A stretch of 64,000 nt of DNA from the NCBI GenBank assembly GCA_038237925.1, contig JBBRYF010000011.1, positions 1 to 64,000 on the forward strand. Reading direction: 5' to 3'. Positions 43,714 to 51,519 of the stretch are shown piece after piece. A program made the position numbers and the translations under genes. The notes below the pieces were generated by a model, which did not search any database, was not told the DNA's origin, and saw nothing but the letters and a program-made list of their open reading frames with translations. The DNA comes from AC-32 sp038237925. Its GTDB lineage: Bacteria; Actinomycetota; Thermoleophilia; Gaiellales; Gaiellaceae. Every line of letters starts with the position of its first letter. The stretch's first letter is position 1.

Positions 43714-44267
43714 TCGGCGTCCTCGTGAGCGGTGAAGGGACGAACCTGCAGGCGCTGATCGACGAGGGCCTGCCGATCGTCGCCGTCGCCAGCAACGCCG
43801 CCGACGCGCGGGCGCTTCAGCGCGCCGAAGCGGCAGGAATCGCGGCCGCGGCCTTCGAGCTCGACGACTTCGAAGACCGCGAGGCGCGCGACCTGGCGAT
43901 GGCCGACTGGCTCGATTCGCGCAGCGTCGACCTCGTCGTCTGCGCGGGCTACATGCACCTGCTGCGGCGCTGCTTCCTCGTGCGCTTTCCGGGTCGGGTG
44001 GTGAACACGCACTCCGCGCCGTTGCCCGAGTTCCCGGGCCCGCATCCGATCGACGACGTGCTGGCGGCGGGCGTGCCGGAGACCGCGGCGACCGTGCACT
44101 ACGTCGACGGCGGGGTCGACACGGGCCCGGTGATCGCCGCAGAGCGCGTGCCCGTGCTCCCGAACGACGATGCCGAGACGTTGAAGGAGCGCGTTCAGGC
44201 CGTCGAGCACCGGCTGCTCCCACGGGTGGTCCGCGAGCTGATCGGTGCCCCTTCAGGTGATGTCTAG
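43710..44267 (+). CDS. purN: Phosphoribosylglycinamide formyltransferase
   Basis: A 185-aa 10-formyl-tetrahydrofolate-dependent GAR transformylase. The N-terminus IGVLVSGEGTNLQALIDEG is the GAR-binding loop. Catalytic Asn99, His101 and Asp137 are in VVNTHSAP and GGVDTGP. The usual HPSLLPxFxG block is altered to HSAPLPEFPGPHP, so the active-site loop is atypical but the triad is kept. GTG at 43710 is coupled to purM. Its last 24 bases form the 5' arm of the purH leader. Confidence 0.93.
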   Translation: MIGVLVSGEGTNLQALIDEGLPIVAVASNAADARALQRAEAAGIAAAAFELDDFEDREARDLAMADWLDSRSVDLVVCAGYMHLLRRCFLVRFPGRVVNTHSAPLPEFPGPHPIDDVLAAGVPETAATVHYVDGGVDTGPVIAAERVPVLPNDDAETLKERVQAVEHRLLPRVVRELIGAPSGDV

Positions 44268-44405
44268 CCTCCGGGTCGCGAGCACCAAGCCAGGGGCCGC
44301 GCTCGGCCGCGGCCAAGGCTGGTTGCCTTGGCAAGGACGAGAGTGGTTCCTGGCGCCGCGTGATCGCGGGCCGGAGGCGGGCGCTCATCGGCTGGAGGGG
44401 CACCT
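44244..44405 (+). ncRNA. Putative cis-regulatory leader RNA (candidate riboswitch), copy B
   Basis: GGTGCCCCTTCAG (44244-44256) pairs with CTGGAGGGGCACC (44392-44404), then TGATG/CATCG and CCTCCGG/CCGGAGG. The inner hairpin is GCCAAGGC/GCCTTGGC with loop TGGTT. The core CACCAAGCCAG and GCGGGC segments match copy A while helix bases differ in pairs, for example CAGG/CCTG versus AAGG/CCTT. The closing stem holds the GGAGGGG ribosome-binding site of purH. The 5' arm lies in the purN coding end. Confidence 0.75.
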
Positions 44406-45944
44406 GTGATTCGCCGCGCGCTGATCTCGGTCTACGACAAGACCGGCCTCGAGCCGTTTGCGCGTGGGCTGATTGAGCAGGATGTCGAGCTCGTCGCGAG
44501 CGGAGGCACGGCCACCTTCCTGCAGAAGCTCGGGCTCGCGGTGACGCCGGTCGAGGACCTGACCGAGGTGCCCGAGCTGCTCGGCGGCCGCGTCAAGACC
44601 CTGCACCCGCGTATTCACGCCGCGATCCTGGCGCGGCGCGATCGCCCGGACGACAACGCGAACCTGGACGAGCACGGGATCGAGCCGTTCGACCTCGTCT
44701 GCGTGAACCTCTACCCGTTCGAGGACGTCGTCTCGCGCCGCGCGGTCGGCGAGCAGGATGCCGTCGAGATGATCGACATCGGTGGGCCGGCGATGCTCCG
44801 CGCCGCGGCGAAGAACTTCGCCCACGTCGCGCCCGTCTCCCGTCCCGACCACTACGACGCGGTGCTCGAGGAGCTGCGTGAGCGCGGCGACCTCTCGCTC
44901 GAGACCCGGCGGCGGCTCGCTGCCGAGACGTTCGCGCTGACGGCCGCCTACGAGGCGGCGATCGCGAACTGGTTCACGGCGCCAGAGGGTTTCCCCGACG
45001 CGTTCCTGCCCGGCTTCACGAAGGAGCTCGAGCTGGCCTACGGCGAGAACCCGCACCAGAGCGCCGCGTACTACTCCGAGCGCGGCGCACGGCTGCACCT
45101 GCTCTCGCGGGTCGAGCAGCTGCACGGGCGCGGGCTCTCGTACAACAACCTGAACGACCTCTCGGCGGCGCGGCTCGTGGCGCGCGAGTTCGAGCTGCCC
45201 GCGTGCGTGATCGTCAAGCACGCGAACCCGTGCGGCGTCGCGGTGGCCGGCGCGATCGAGCGGGCGTACGTGCGCGCGCTCGCCGCCGACCCGATCTCGG
45301 CCTACGGCGGGGTCGTCGTCCTCAATCGGCCGGTCAGCGAAGCGCTCGGCGAGCGGTTGGCCGAGCAGTTCGTCGAGGTGCTGTTCGCGCCCGGGTACGA
45401 CGACGCGGCGCTCGAGCGCCTCAAGGAGAAGCCGGCGACGCGGATTCTCGTCGACCGCGAGCGGCGGATCGCAAACCCGGGAGAGCGCGACTACAAGCGG
45501 GTGATCGGCGGGCTGCTCGTCCAGGAGCGGGACTCCGACATCGAGGACCGCGAGGGCATGGAGGTCGTCTGCGGCTCGCCGAGCGAGATGGCGTGGGGCG
45601 ACCTGCTCTTCGCCTGGCGTGTCTGCAAGCAGGTCACCTCGAACGCGATCGTGCTCGCGCACGACCTGCAGACGATCGGGATCGGCGCGGGTCAGATGAG
45701 CCGCGTGGACTCGGTGCGGATCGCGCTCGACAAGGCGCGCGAGCACGGGCACGAGACGGCAGGCGCGGTGGTCGCCTCGGACGCGTTCTTCCCGTTCGCG
45801 GACGGCCCGCAGCTAGCGCTGACCGCGGGCGTGACGGGCGTGGTCCAGCCCGGCGGCTCGAAGCGCGACGCCGAGGTGATCGAGGCCGTCGAGCGGGCCG
45901 GCGCGACGATGATCTTCACGCACCGCCGCCACTTCCGGCACTAA
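44406..45944 (+). CDS. purH: Bifunctional AICAR transformylase / IMP cyclohydrolase
   Basis: A 512-aa enzyme for the last two steps to IMP. The N-terminal cyclohydrolase has RRALISVYDKTGLEPFARGL, GGRVKTLHPRIHAAIL and DIGGPAMLRAAAKNF. The C-terminal transformylase has YGENPHQSAAYYSE, VIVKHANPCGVA, ITSNAIVLAHD-like VTSNAIVLAHD and FFPFADGPQLALTAGVTGVV. It starts with GTG at 44406 immediately after the leader stem that hides its ribosome-binding site. It overlaps the convergent methyltransferase end by 4 bp. Confidence 0.97.
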   Translation: MIRRALISVYDKTGLEPFARGLIEQDVELVASGGTATFLQKLGLAVTPVEDLTEVPELLGGRVKTLHPRIHAAILARRDRPDDNANLDEHGIEPFDLVCVNLYPFEDVVSRRAVGEQDAVEMIDIGGPAMLRAAAKNFAHVAPVSRPDHYDAVLEELRERGDLSLETRRRLAAETFALTAAYEAAIANWFTAPEGFPDAFLPGFTKELELAYGENPHQSAAYYSERGARLHLLSRVEQLHGRGLSYNNLNDLSAARLVAREFELPACVIVKHANPCGVAVAGAIERAYVRALAADPISAYGGVVVLNRPVSEALGERLAEQFVEVLFAPGYDDAALERLKEKPATRILVDRERRIANPGERDYKRVIGGLLVQERDSDIEDREGMEVVCGSPSEMAWGDLLFAWRVCKQVTSNAIVLAHDLQTIGIGAGQMSRVDSVRIALDKAREHGHETAGAVVASDAFFPFADGPQLALTAGVTGVVQPGGSKRDAEVIEAVERAGATMIFTHRRHFRH

Positions 45945-46942
45945 CGCCGCGGCCCGAAGAGGTAGTGCGAGACGAGCCATTCCCGGCCGCGCCGGAAGCC
46001 CCAGAGCTCCGCGCAGGCCAGGAAGAACACGCGCCAGTTCTCGAACTGCGCCGGTGCCCCCTCGCCATAGGCACCGGCGAGGACGGCCCGCGCGCGCACG
46101 GCGTTCTCGTCCAGCCGCTCGAGCCACGCCTCGGCCGTGCGCCCGTAGTGCTTGCCGCTCACGCGCCAGTGCTCGCGGCAGGCGAGGTCGCGCTGGAAGC
46201 GGAGCAGCAGGTCGTCCGACGGCATGTTTCCCGCGGTGAAGAACTTGCGCGCCATCCAGGTGTCCTCGTACGGATATGCGTGTGTTCGGTGGCTGAAGAC
46301 GTGCACGAAGAAGAGGCCACCCGGCTCGAGCCAGCTTGCGACGCGGCCGAACAGCCGCTCGTAGTTGCGCACGTGCTCGAGCATCTCGACGGACAGGATC
46401 CGGTCGAACCGCTCGTCCGGCTGCCACTCGTTGACATCGGCGGTGACGATGCGGACGTTCGCCGGCACGCGCGACTCGAGGAACTCCCGCTGGACCCGTG
46501 AGTTCGAGACGGCCACGATCTGGGAGGCCGGGTAGCGCTCGGCCAGCCAGATCGTCAACGAGCCCCAGCCGCAGCCGAGGTCGAGCAGCGTCATCCCGTC
46601 CTCGACCTGCGCGCGCTCGCACGTGAGGGCCAGCATCGCCTCCTCGGCCTGCGCGAGCGTGGTCGTCCCTGGCTCCCAGAGGCACGAGCTGTACTTGAGG
46701 CGCGGGCCGAGCACGAGCTGGAAGAACTCCGCCGGCAGCTCGTAGTGCTGCTCGTTCGGCTTCTCGACCTGCTCCGCGATCGGCGAGGCTCGCAGCGCCT
46801 CGACGAAGGCATCCTTCTCGGCGGCTCCCTTGCTCCGCTCGCGCGCGAGGCGCAACGCGAGGTTGGCCCGGATGCCGAGCCGCAGGATCGGGTCCGGGAC
46901 GCGCCCGGACTCGATCAGACCGTCGAGGACTTCGGAAACCAT
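45941..46942 (-). CDS. Cyclopropane-fatty-acid-synthase-like methyltransferase (first paralogue)
   Basis: A 333-aa SAM-dependent lipid methyltransferase. HYELPAEFFQLVLGPRLKYS is the CFA-family entry, LLDLGCGWGSLTIWLAERYP is the SAM loop and SVEMLEHVRNYERLFGRVA follows. It lacks the first 90 or so residues of full-length CFA synthase. It resembles a family of CFA-related methylases that act on unsaturated acyl chains (for example UfaM-type). ATG at 46942. It overlaps DUF1295, whose end lies within its 5' end. Confidence 0.85.
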   Translation of the reverse strand: MVSEVLDGLIESGRVPDPILRLGIRANLALRLARERSKGAAEKDAFVEALRASPIAEQVEKPNEQHYELPAEFFQLVLGPRLKYSSCLWEPGTTTLAQAEEAMLALTCERAQVEDGMTLLDLGCGWGSLTIWLAERYPASQIVAVSNSRVQREFLESRVPANVRIVTADVNEWQPDERFDRILSVEMLEHVRNYERLFGRVASWLEPGGLFFVHVFSHRTHAYPYEDTWMARKFFTAGNMPSDDLLLRFQRDLACREHWRVSGKHYGRTAEAWLERLDENAVRARAVLAGAYGEGAPAQFENWRVFFLACAELWGFRRGREWLVSHYLFGPRR

Positions 46943-47712
46943 GGGACGAAGACGCTGGTCTCGCGCTGGTAGCGGCGGAAGTCGTCGCCCCGGCTCTCGA
47001 GCGCGGCCTCCTCGGAGGGCTTGACGCCGGTGACGAAGAGGATCAGGTAGAGGATCAACGCGGGCGCGAGCAGGCCGAGCCAGCCCCACGGCGCCGCGAG
47101 CGCGACGAGCGCGTAGGAGACCCAGGTGAGCCACTGGAAGAAGTAGTTCGGGTGGCGCGAGTACCGCCAGAGGCCCGAGCGCATCGTCTTCCCCCTGTTC
47201 GCCCGATCCGACTTGAAGCGCTTCAGCTGCACGTCGGCGAGCGCCTCGAGCGGTGCGGCCACGAGCCAGAGCGCGGCGCCCGCCCACTCGACCGGCTCGA
47301 GGCCGTGATGACGGTTGAAGACCGCGAGCAGAAAGGGGAGCGAGAGCGCCGCGGCGATTAGGGCCTGTGCCTGGTAGAAGATCGCGAAGGTGGCCTGCTC
47401 CCGGCCTCGGTCGCGCCAGCGGGCCCGGAGCTGCCGGTACCGCGTGTCCTCGTCCTTGCCGAGCCGGCGCCGCACGAGCGAGGCGATGCGCAGGTTCTCG
47501 AGTCCGGCCAGCGTTGCGATCAGGGCACGATGGGAGAGCTCACCCGGGCCGAGCACCGCGTACAGAACAGCGATCAGGACGAGGCTCCCCGCCCAGCCTG
47601 CGTCGACCGCGGTCGCGTCGCGCGTGCGCCGTTGGACGAGGTAGAGCGCACCGAGCAGCAGGGTGGCAAGTGCCCAGCCGAGCAGCCAGAGCTCCCAGCG
47701 GTGCTCGATCAC
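46915..47712 (-). CDS. DUF1295 / steroid 5-alpha-reductase-like membrane protein
   Basis: A 265-aa membrane protein with about seven helices. The C-terminal region RSGLWRYSRHPNYFFQWLTW and SEEAALESRGDDFRRYQRET matches DUF1295 members related to isoprenylcysteine methyltransferases and 5-alpha reductases. Such proteins are usually linked to lipid remodelling. GTG at 47712 overlaps the plsC stop. It lies between the acyltransferase and the first CFA paralogue in an operon. Confidence 0.85.
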   Translation of the reverse strand: MIEHRWELWLLGWALATLLLGALYLVQRRTRDATAVDAGWAGSLVLIAVLYAVLGPGELSHRALIATLAGLENLRIASLVRRRLGKDEDTRYRQLRARWRDRGREQATFAIFYQAQALIAAALSLPFLLAVFNRHHGLEPVEWAGAALWLVAAPLEALADVQLKRFKSDRANRGKTMRSGLWRYSRHPNYFFQWLTWVSYALVALAAPWGWLGLLAPALILYLILFVTGVKPSEEAALESRGDDFRRYQRETSVFVPWFPKSSTV

Positions 47713-48293
47713 GCGGAGGCCCCGGCGATCGTCCGCTCCAGGCGCACCGTCAGCTCCTTGGCCGCGCTCACGGTCGGCTTGGCGGGCTCGACGGCGATCG
47801 GCTCCTCGACGACGATCTCGACCGGGGGCCGGCCCGGCCGCGGAAAGCCTCGCGTGCCGACGAGGCGAACCGGGACGACCGGCGCGCCGGTCGCGAGCGC
47901 CAACCGTGCGGCCCCGCGGTGGTAGGGACGGCTCGGGCGGCGCTTCGAGGTGCCCTGGGGGAACATCCCGAGCACCTCGCCCTTGCGCAGGAGGTCGGCG
48001 GCCCGAGAGATCGCGGTCGCGTCGCCCGTGCCGCGCTCGACGGGAAAGGCGCCGAACGACTCGAGCACGCGCGCGACCGGCCGGTGCCGCCAGAGCTCCG
48101 CCTTCGCCATGTAGTGGACCTGGCGCGGGGTGACGAGCGCGAGCAGCCAGGGGTCGAACATCGACTCGTGGTTTGCGACGAGAATCACCGGCCCGCTCGC
48201 CGGGACGCGCTCGGCGCCGGCGATCCGGACGCGGTAGAGCTGACGGGCGAGCTCCCGGAATCGCACCCGCTCGAGCACTTCGTAAGCGTTCAC
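47709..48293 (-). CDS. plsC: 1-acyl-sn-glycerol-3-phosphate acyltransferase-like (PlsC)
   Basis: A 194-aa acyltransferase. The catalytic motif is NHESMFD (H-x4-D form) near residue 41; the glycerophosphate motif FPQGTSKR and VVPVRLVG follow. PlsC adds the second acyl chain of phosphatidic acid. The specific role here (main or accessory) is unknown. GTG at 48293 overlaps the upstream CFA paralogue stop, so it is translated within the lipid-modification operon. Confidence 0.85.
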   Translation of the reverse strand: MNAYEVLERVRFRELARQLYRVRIAGAERVPASGPVILVANHESMFDPWLLALVTPRQVHYMAKAELWRHRPVARVLESFGAFPVERGTGDATAISRAADLLRKGEVLGMFPQGTSKRRPSRPYHRGAARLALATGAPVVPVRLVGTRGFPRPGRPPVEIVVEEPIAVEPAKPTVSAAKELTVRLERTIAGASA

Positions 48294-49507
48294 CCGAGCG
48301 GCCTGGCCAGCGTGAGCTGAGCATTGCGGAGCGTGCCCGTCCGGAAGGCGGCCTCGCAGAAGGCGAGGTAGAAGTCCCAGGTCCGCTCGAAGCGGCGGTC
48401 GTGGCCGAGCCCGCGTACCTCCGCGATGTGCTCGTGGAAGCTCGCGCGCCAGCGCCGAAGTGTCTCGGCGTAGTGGGGGCCGATCTCGTCGACGTCGCGC
48501 GGGGTTAGCTTCGAGCCGGCCATCGCCCGCGTGAGCGCGCCGAGCGAAGGGATCAGGCAGCCCGGGAAGACGTAGCGCTCGATCCAGTCCGGTGTCTTCC
48601 GGTAGCGGACCCAGCGCTCGTCCGGAACAAGGATGGTCTGGATGCAGGCCACCCCGCCGGGTTCGAGTAGGCGGTCGATCGTCTCGAAATACGTGGAGAA
48701 CTGGCGCTCACCGATCGCCTCGAGCATCTCGATCGACGCAACCTTCGTATAGCTCCCTTCGTGCAACCGGTAGTCCTGCTCGAGTACCCGAACGTCGAGG
48801 CCGGCGGTTCGGGTGCGCGCCAGAGCAGCCTGCTCGGCCGAGATCGTCAGGCCGGTCACGCTGCAGCCGTACTCCCCGGCGGCCAGCCGGGCGAACCCGC
48901 CCCAGCCGCAGCCGATCTCGAGCACGCGATCGTGCGGCTGCAGGTCGAGCTTGTCGCAGATCCGCCGGTACTTGAGCTGCTGCGCCTGGGCCAGCGGTTG
49001 ATCGGGCCGCTCGAAGACTGCGCAGGAGTAGGTCATCGTCTCGTCGAGCATCAGGCCGAACAGATCGTTGCCGAGGTCGTAGTGGTAGGCGATGTTCCGC
49101 TTCGCGCCGAGCAGGCCGTTGCGCCTGTTCAAGCGTGGACGCGATTCGAGCAGCCTCCGCACGAACCGATGGCGCTGAGCCGCATCGGCCGCGTTGCGAA
49201 GGAGGAGCTCGAAAAGCGCGACCGGGTCGTCGCTGTCCCACTCGCCGGCGGTGTACGACTCGCCCACGCCCAGCTTCCCGCGGGTCGCGACGCGTCGGAA
49301 GAACCTCGAGTCGTGGATCTCCATCGAGACCGGTGGGCCCGAGCCGAAACGGCGCACGGCGCCGCCGGGCAGACGCACTTCGAGCGTCCCGCCTTCGAGG
49401 TGCGCAAGGGCGCGCTCGAGGATCGCGAACGCCGTTCGCTCGAGCAGCTGGACCCGGCCCGCGCGTGGCGGCGGCCTGAGCGTCCGCTCGTACGAGGTGC
49501 TGCTCAC
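48290..49507 (-). CDS. Cyclopropane-fatty-acyl-phospholipid synthase (second paralogue)
   Basis: A 405-aa full-length CFA-synthase-like protein. The N-terminal 130 residues include HDSRFFRRVATRGKLGVGES (the sterol-carrier-like domain), followed by NIAYHYDLGNDLFGLMLDE and TYSCAVF, then the SAM motif VLEIGCGWGGFARLAAGEYG and SIEMLEAIGERQFSTYF. Length and domain order match classical CFA synthase. GTG at 49507 overlaps the DUF1365 stop by 4 bp. Confidence 0.9.
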   Translation of the reverse strand: MSSTSYERTLRPPPRAGRVQLLERTAFAILERALAHLEGGTLEVRLPGGAVRRFGSGPPVSMEIHDSRFFRRVATRGKLGVGESYTAGEWDSDDPVALFELLLRNAADAAQRHRFVRRLLESRPRLNRRNGLLGAKRNIAYHYDLGNDLFGLMLDETMTYSCAVFERPDQPLAQAQQLKYRRICDKLDLQPHDRVLEIGCGWGGFARLAAGEYGCSVTGLTISAEQAALARTRTAGLDVRVLEQDYRLHEGSYTKVASIEMLEAIGERQFSTYFETIDRLLEPGGVACIQTILVPDERWVRYRKTPDWIERYVFPGCLIPSLGALTRAMAGSKLTPRDVDEIGPHYAETLRRWRASFHEHIAEVRGLGHDRRFERTWDFYLAFCEAAFRTGTLRNAQLTLARPLG

Positions 49508-50238
49508 GCCCGCTCGGAGCCTTTGCCGGGGACGAAGGCCGGCTTGCGGTGGAACGGCACGCGCTTGAGCCAGAGGCGGAGCGCCTGCCAGTGGATGAGC
49601 GAGATCACCTGCACCGGCATCAGCGGATAGCGGAGCAGGAGCCGGGCGACCGAAGCGTTCGTCAGCTCCGTGCGCCGCCCGTGCAGGACGGCCGTCAGCG
49701 GCCGGTCGCCGTTCTCCCGCAGGTGGATGCGGGCGAAGACCTCGTCCTCGGGCTCCGAGAAGGCGTACTCGTAGGCGCCGTCTAGCCCGAAGAACGGCGA
49801 GACGTGCAGGTGCTTCTCGTGCTCGTACTCGAGCGACGGGCCGTGCAGCAGCTCTGGCAGCCGCTCGCCGAAGGTGTTGTTCAGCTCGGCGATCATGCAG
49901 CCGAGCGAGCCGTCGCCCCGGTAGCACCAGTAGAAGCTGACCGGGTTGAAGACGTACCCGAGCACTCGGAGCTGCGTCAGCACGAGCACCCGCTCGATCG
50001 TCGGGTCGCCCACGAACTCGATCGCGGCCTGCTTCACCGGCCGGTCGCCGTCGAAGTGGTCGCCGTCGCGAAACGAGAGCACGTTCGGCCTGTTGACCGA
50101 GACCAGCGACAACCGCCGCTCGAGCTCTGGGAGCTCGTCCAGGTCGAGCAGCCAGTACGAGACTGGGTAGCGGAAAGCGTGGTGCGTCGGCGTGCGGCGA
50201 ACATGCATCAGCGTGCCGGTGTAGAGCGCCGACTTCAC
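49504..50238 (-). CDS. DUF1365 family protein
   Basis: A 244-aa DUF1365 member. Characteristic segments are LMHVRRTPTHHAFRYPVSYW at the N-terminus, GYVFNPVSFYWCYRGDGSL in the middle and YPLMPVQVISLIHWQALRLW at the C-terminus. DUF1365 genes almost always accompany CFA-like methylases and FAD oxidoreductases, as here, and are linked to stress-induced fatty-acid modification. Start overlaps the FAD gene end. Confidence 0.92.
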   Translation of the reverse strand: MKSALYTGTLMHVRRTPTHHAFRYPVSYWLLDLDELPELERRLSLVSVNRPNVLSFRDGDHFDGDRPVKQAAIEFVGDPTIERVLVLTQLRVLGYVFNPVSFYWCYRGDGSLGCMIAELNNTFGERLPELLHGPSLEYEHEKHLHVSPFFGLDGAYEYAFSEPEDEVFARIHLRENGDRPLTAVLHGRRTELTNASVARLLLRYPLMPVQVISLIHWQALRLWLKRVPFHRKPAFVPGKGSERA

Positions 50239-51446
50239 CAGTGGACGCCCAGAGCCGCCGCCGCACGCACGCCGGAGGCGAGCCCGTCCTCGTGGAAGCC
50301 GTTGCCGTGGTGCGCTCCTCCGTAGTGGGTGTGCCGCCGGCCCGATAGCGATCGCAGCTCGGCCTGCGCCGCCAGCGAGTCGACGGTGTAGAGCGGGTGG
50401 TCGTAGACGATGCGGCGGATCACGTGCTCCTCGCCGATCTCCTCATTCAGCGTGACGCAGTAGTTGGTCTCGTCCTCGAGCGCCTGGAGCCGGTTCAGGT
50501 AGTAGGTCACTGTCGGCCGGCCGTCGTCGCCGACGCGGTAGTTCCAGGAGGCCCGCGCTGCCTGGGTTTGCGGTAGCCGCCTCGAGTCGGTGTGCAGCAC
50601 GGCCTCGTTCCTCGTGTACGCGAAGGCGCCGAGCACCCGCTGCTCCTCGTCGCTCGGGTCGACGAGCAGGGCAAGCGCCTGGTCGGCATGCGCCGCGATC
50701 ACCACTTCGTCGAACCGGTGCTGGGCACCGGCGTCGTCGGTCAGCTCGACGCCGCCGAGATCGCGCTTCAGCGAGCGGACGCCCAGGCCGAGCCGTAGGC
50801 GCGAGCCGAGACGCTCCCCGATCTCTCGGACGTACGTGTGCGAGCCGCCGGACACGGCCCGCCAGCGGAAGCGGCCGAAACCGAGCATCCCGTGATTGTC
50901 GAAGAAGCGAATCGCGTACGCGGCGGGGAACTCGAGCGCCCTGCCGGGCGCGGTCGACCAGAGCGCCGAGGTCAGCGGCACGAGGAAATGGCGGCGGAAC
51001 CGCTGCGAGTACCGACGCTCGTCGAGGTAGGCGCCGAGCGAGTGCCGCTCGTAGTCGGCCTCCTCCAGCGAGCGCTTGGCGGTGCGAAGCCAGCGTCCGA
51101 TCTCCCAGACGAGCGCTGCGAACCTGGCGCTGGCGGCATTTCGCGGCTGCGCGAGCGGTCGGCGGCCCGAGTACTCGAGCCCGCAGCCGTCGCAGCTGAC
51201 CGAGAACGACATCTCAGACTGCTGCGTCTCGACGCCCAGCTCGTCGAAGAGCCGACCGAGCAACGGGTAGTTGCGCCTGTTGTGCACGAGAAAGCCCGTG
51301 TCGAGTGCGTGGCCCGCGTGCAGGACCGTGTGCGTATGCCCGCCGGGCCGGTCGGCGCGCTCGAACACGGTCACGTCGTGAGCGCGAGAAAGGAGGTAGG
51401 CGGCCCCGAGCCCGGAGATGCCGCTGCCGACGATTGCTATTTTCAC
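50235..51446 (-). CDS. NAD(P)/FAD-dependent oxidoreductase (amine-oxidase fold)
   Basis: A 403-aa flavoprotein. The N-terminal dinucleotide fold is IAIVGSGISGLGAAYLLSRA with DVTVFERADRPGGHTHTVL, and the C-terminus has the GAHHGNGFHEDGLASGVRAA flavin segment. It resembles the desaturase/saturase-like enzymes found with DUF1365 and CFA paralogues. ATG at 51446 is 73 bp from the divergent desaturase start and heads the lipid operon. Confidence 0.9.
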   Translation of the reverse strand: MKIAIVGSGISGLGAAYLLSRAHDVTVFERADRPGGHTHTVLHAGHALDTGFLVHNRRNYPLLGRLFDELGVETQQSEMSFSVSCDGCGLEYSGRRPLAQPRNAASARFAALVWEIGRWLRTAKRSLEEADYERHSLGAYLDERRYSQRFRRHFLVPLTSALWSTAPGRALEFPAAYAIRFFDNHGMLGFGRFRWRAVSGGSHTYVREIGERLGSRLRLGLGVRSLKRDLGGVELTDDAGAQHRFDEVVIAAHADQALALLVDPSDEEQRVLGAFAYTRNEAVLHTDSRRLPQTQAARASWNYRVGDDGRPTVTYYLNRLQALEDETNYCVTLNEEIGEEHVIRRIVYDHPLYTVDSLAAQAELRSLSGRRHTHYGGAHHGNGFHEDGLASGVRAAAALGVHW

Positions 51447-51511
51447 AAGTTGGACATCATGAAGGGAACCGTTATTCGCTCGCTGGCGAATCCTGGTTCA
51501 CAACTTTGGAG
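51441..51511. promoter_or_regulatory. Divergent promoter region of the lipid operon and desaturase
   Basis: The gap between divergent start codons is only 73 bp. It contains the inverted repeat ATTCGC/GCGAAT (51474-51491) and two near-direct repeats, TTCACAAGTTGGA (51442-51454) and TTCACAACTTTGGA (51497-51510), the latter leading into the desaturase ribosome-binding site GGAGG. These are plausible operators for a shared regulator. Confidence 0.5.
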
Positions 51512-51519
51512 GAGACCCC

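Noticed and set aside
44244..44405. ZTP (pfl) riboswitch as the identity of the purH leader
   Set aside because: The conserved ZTP core sequences, including the 3' CCGCCTGGGC-like segment, could not be found in either leader.
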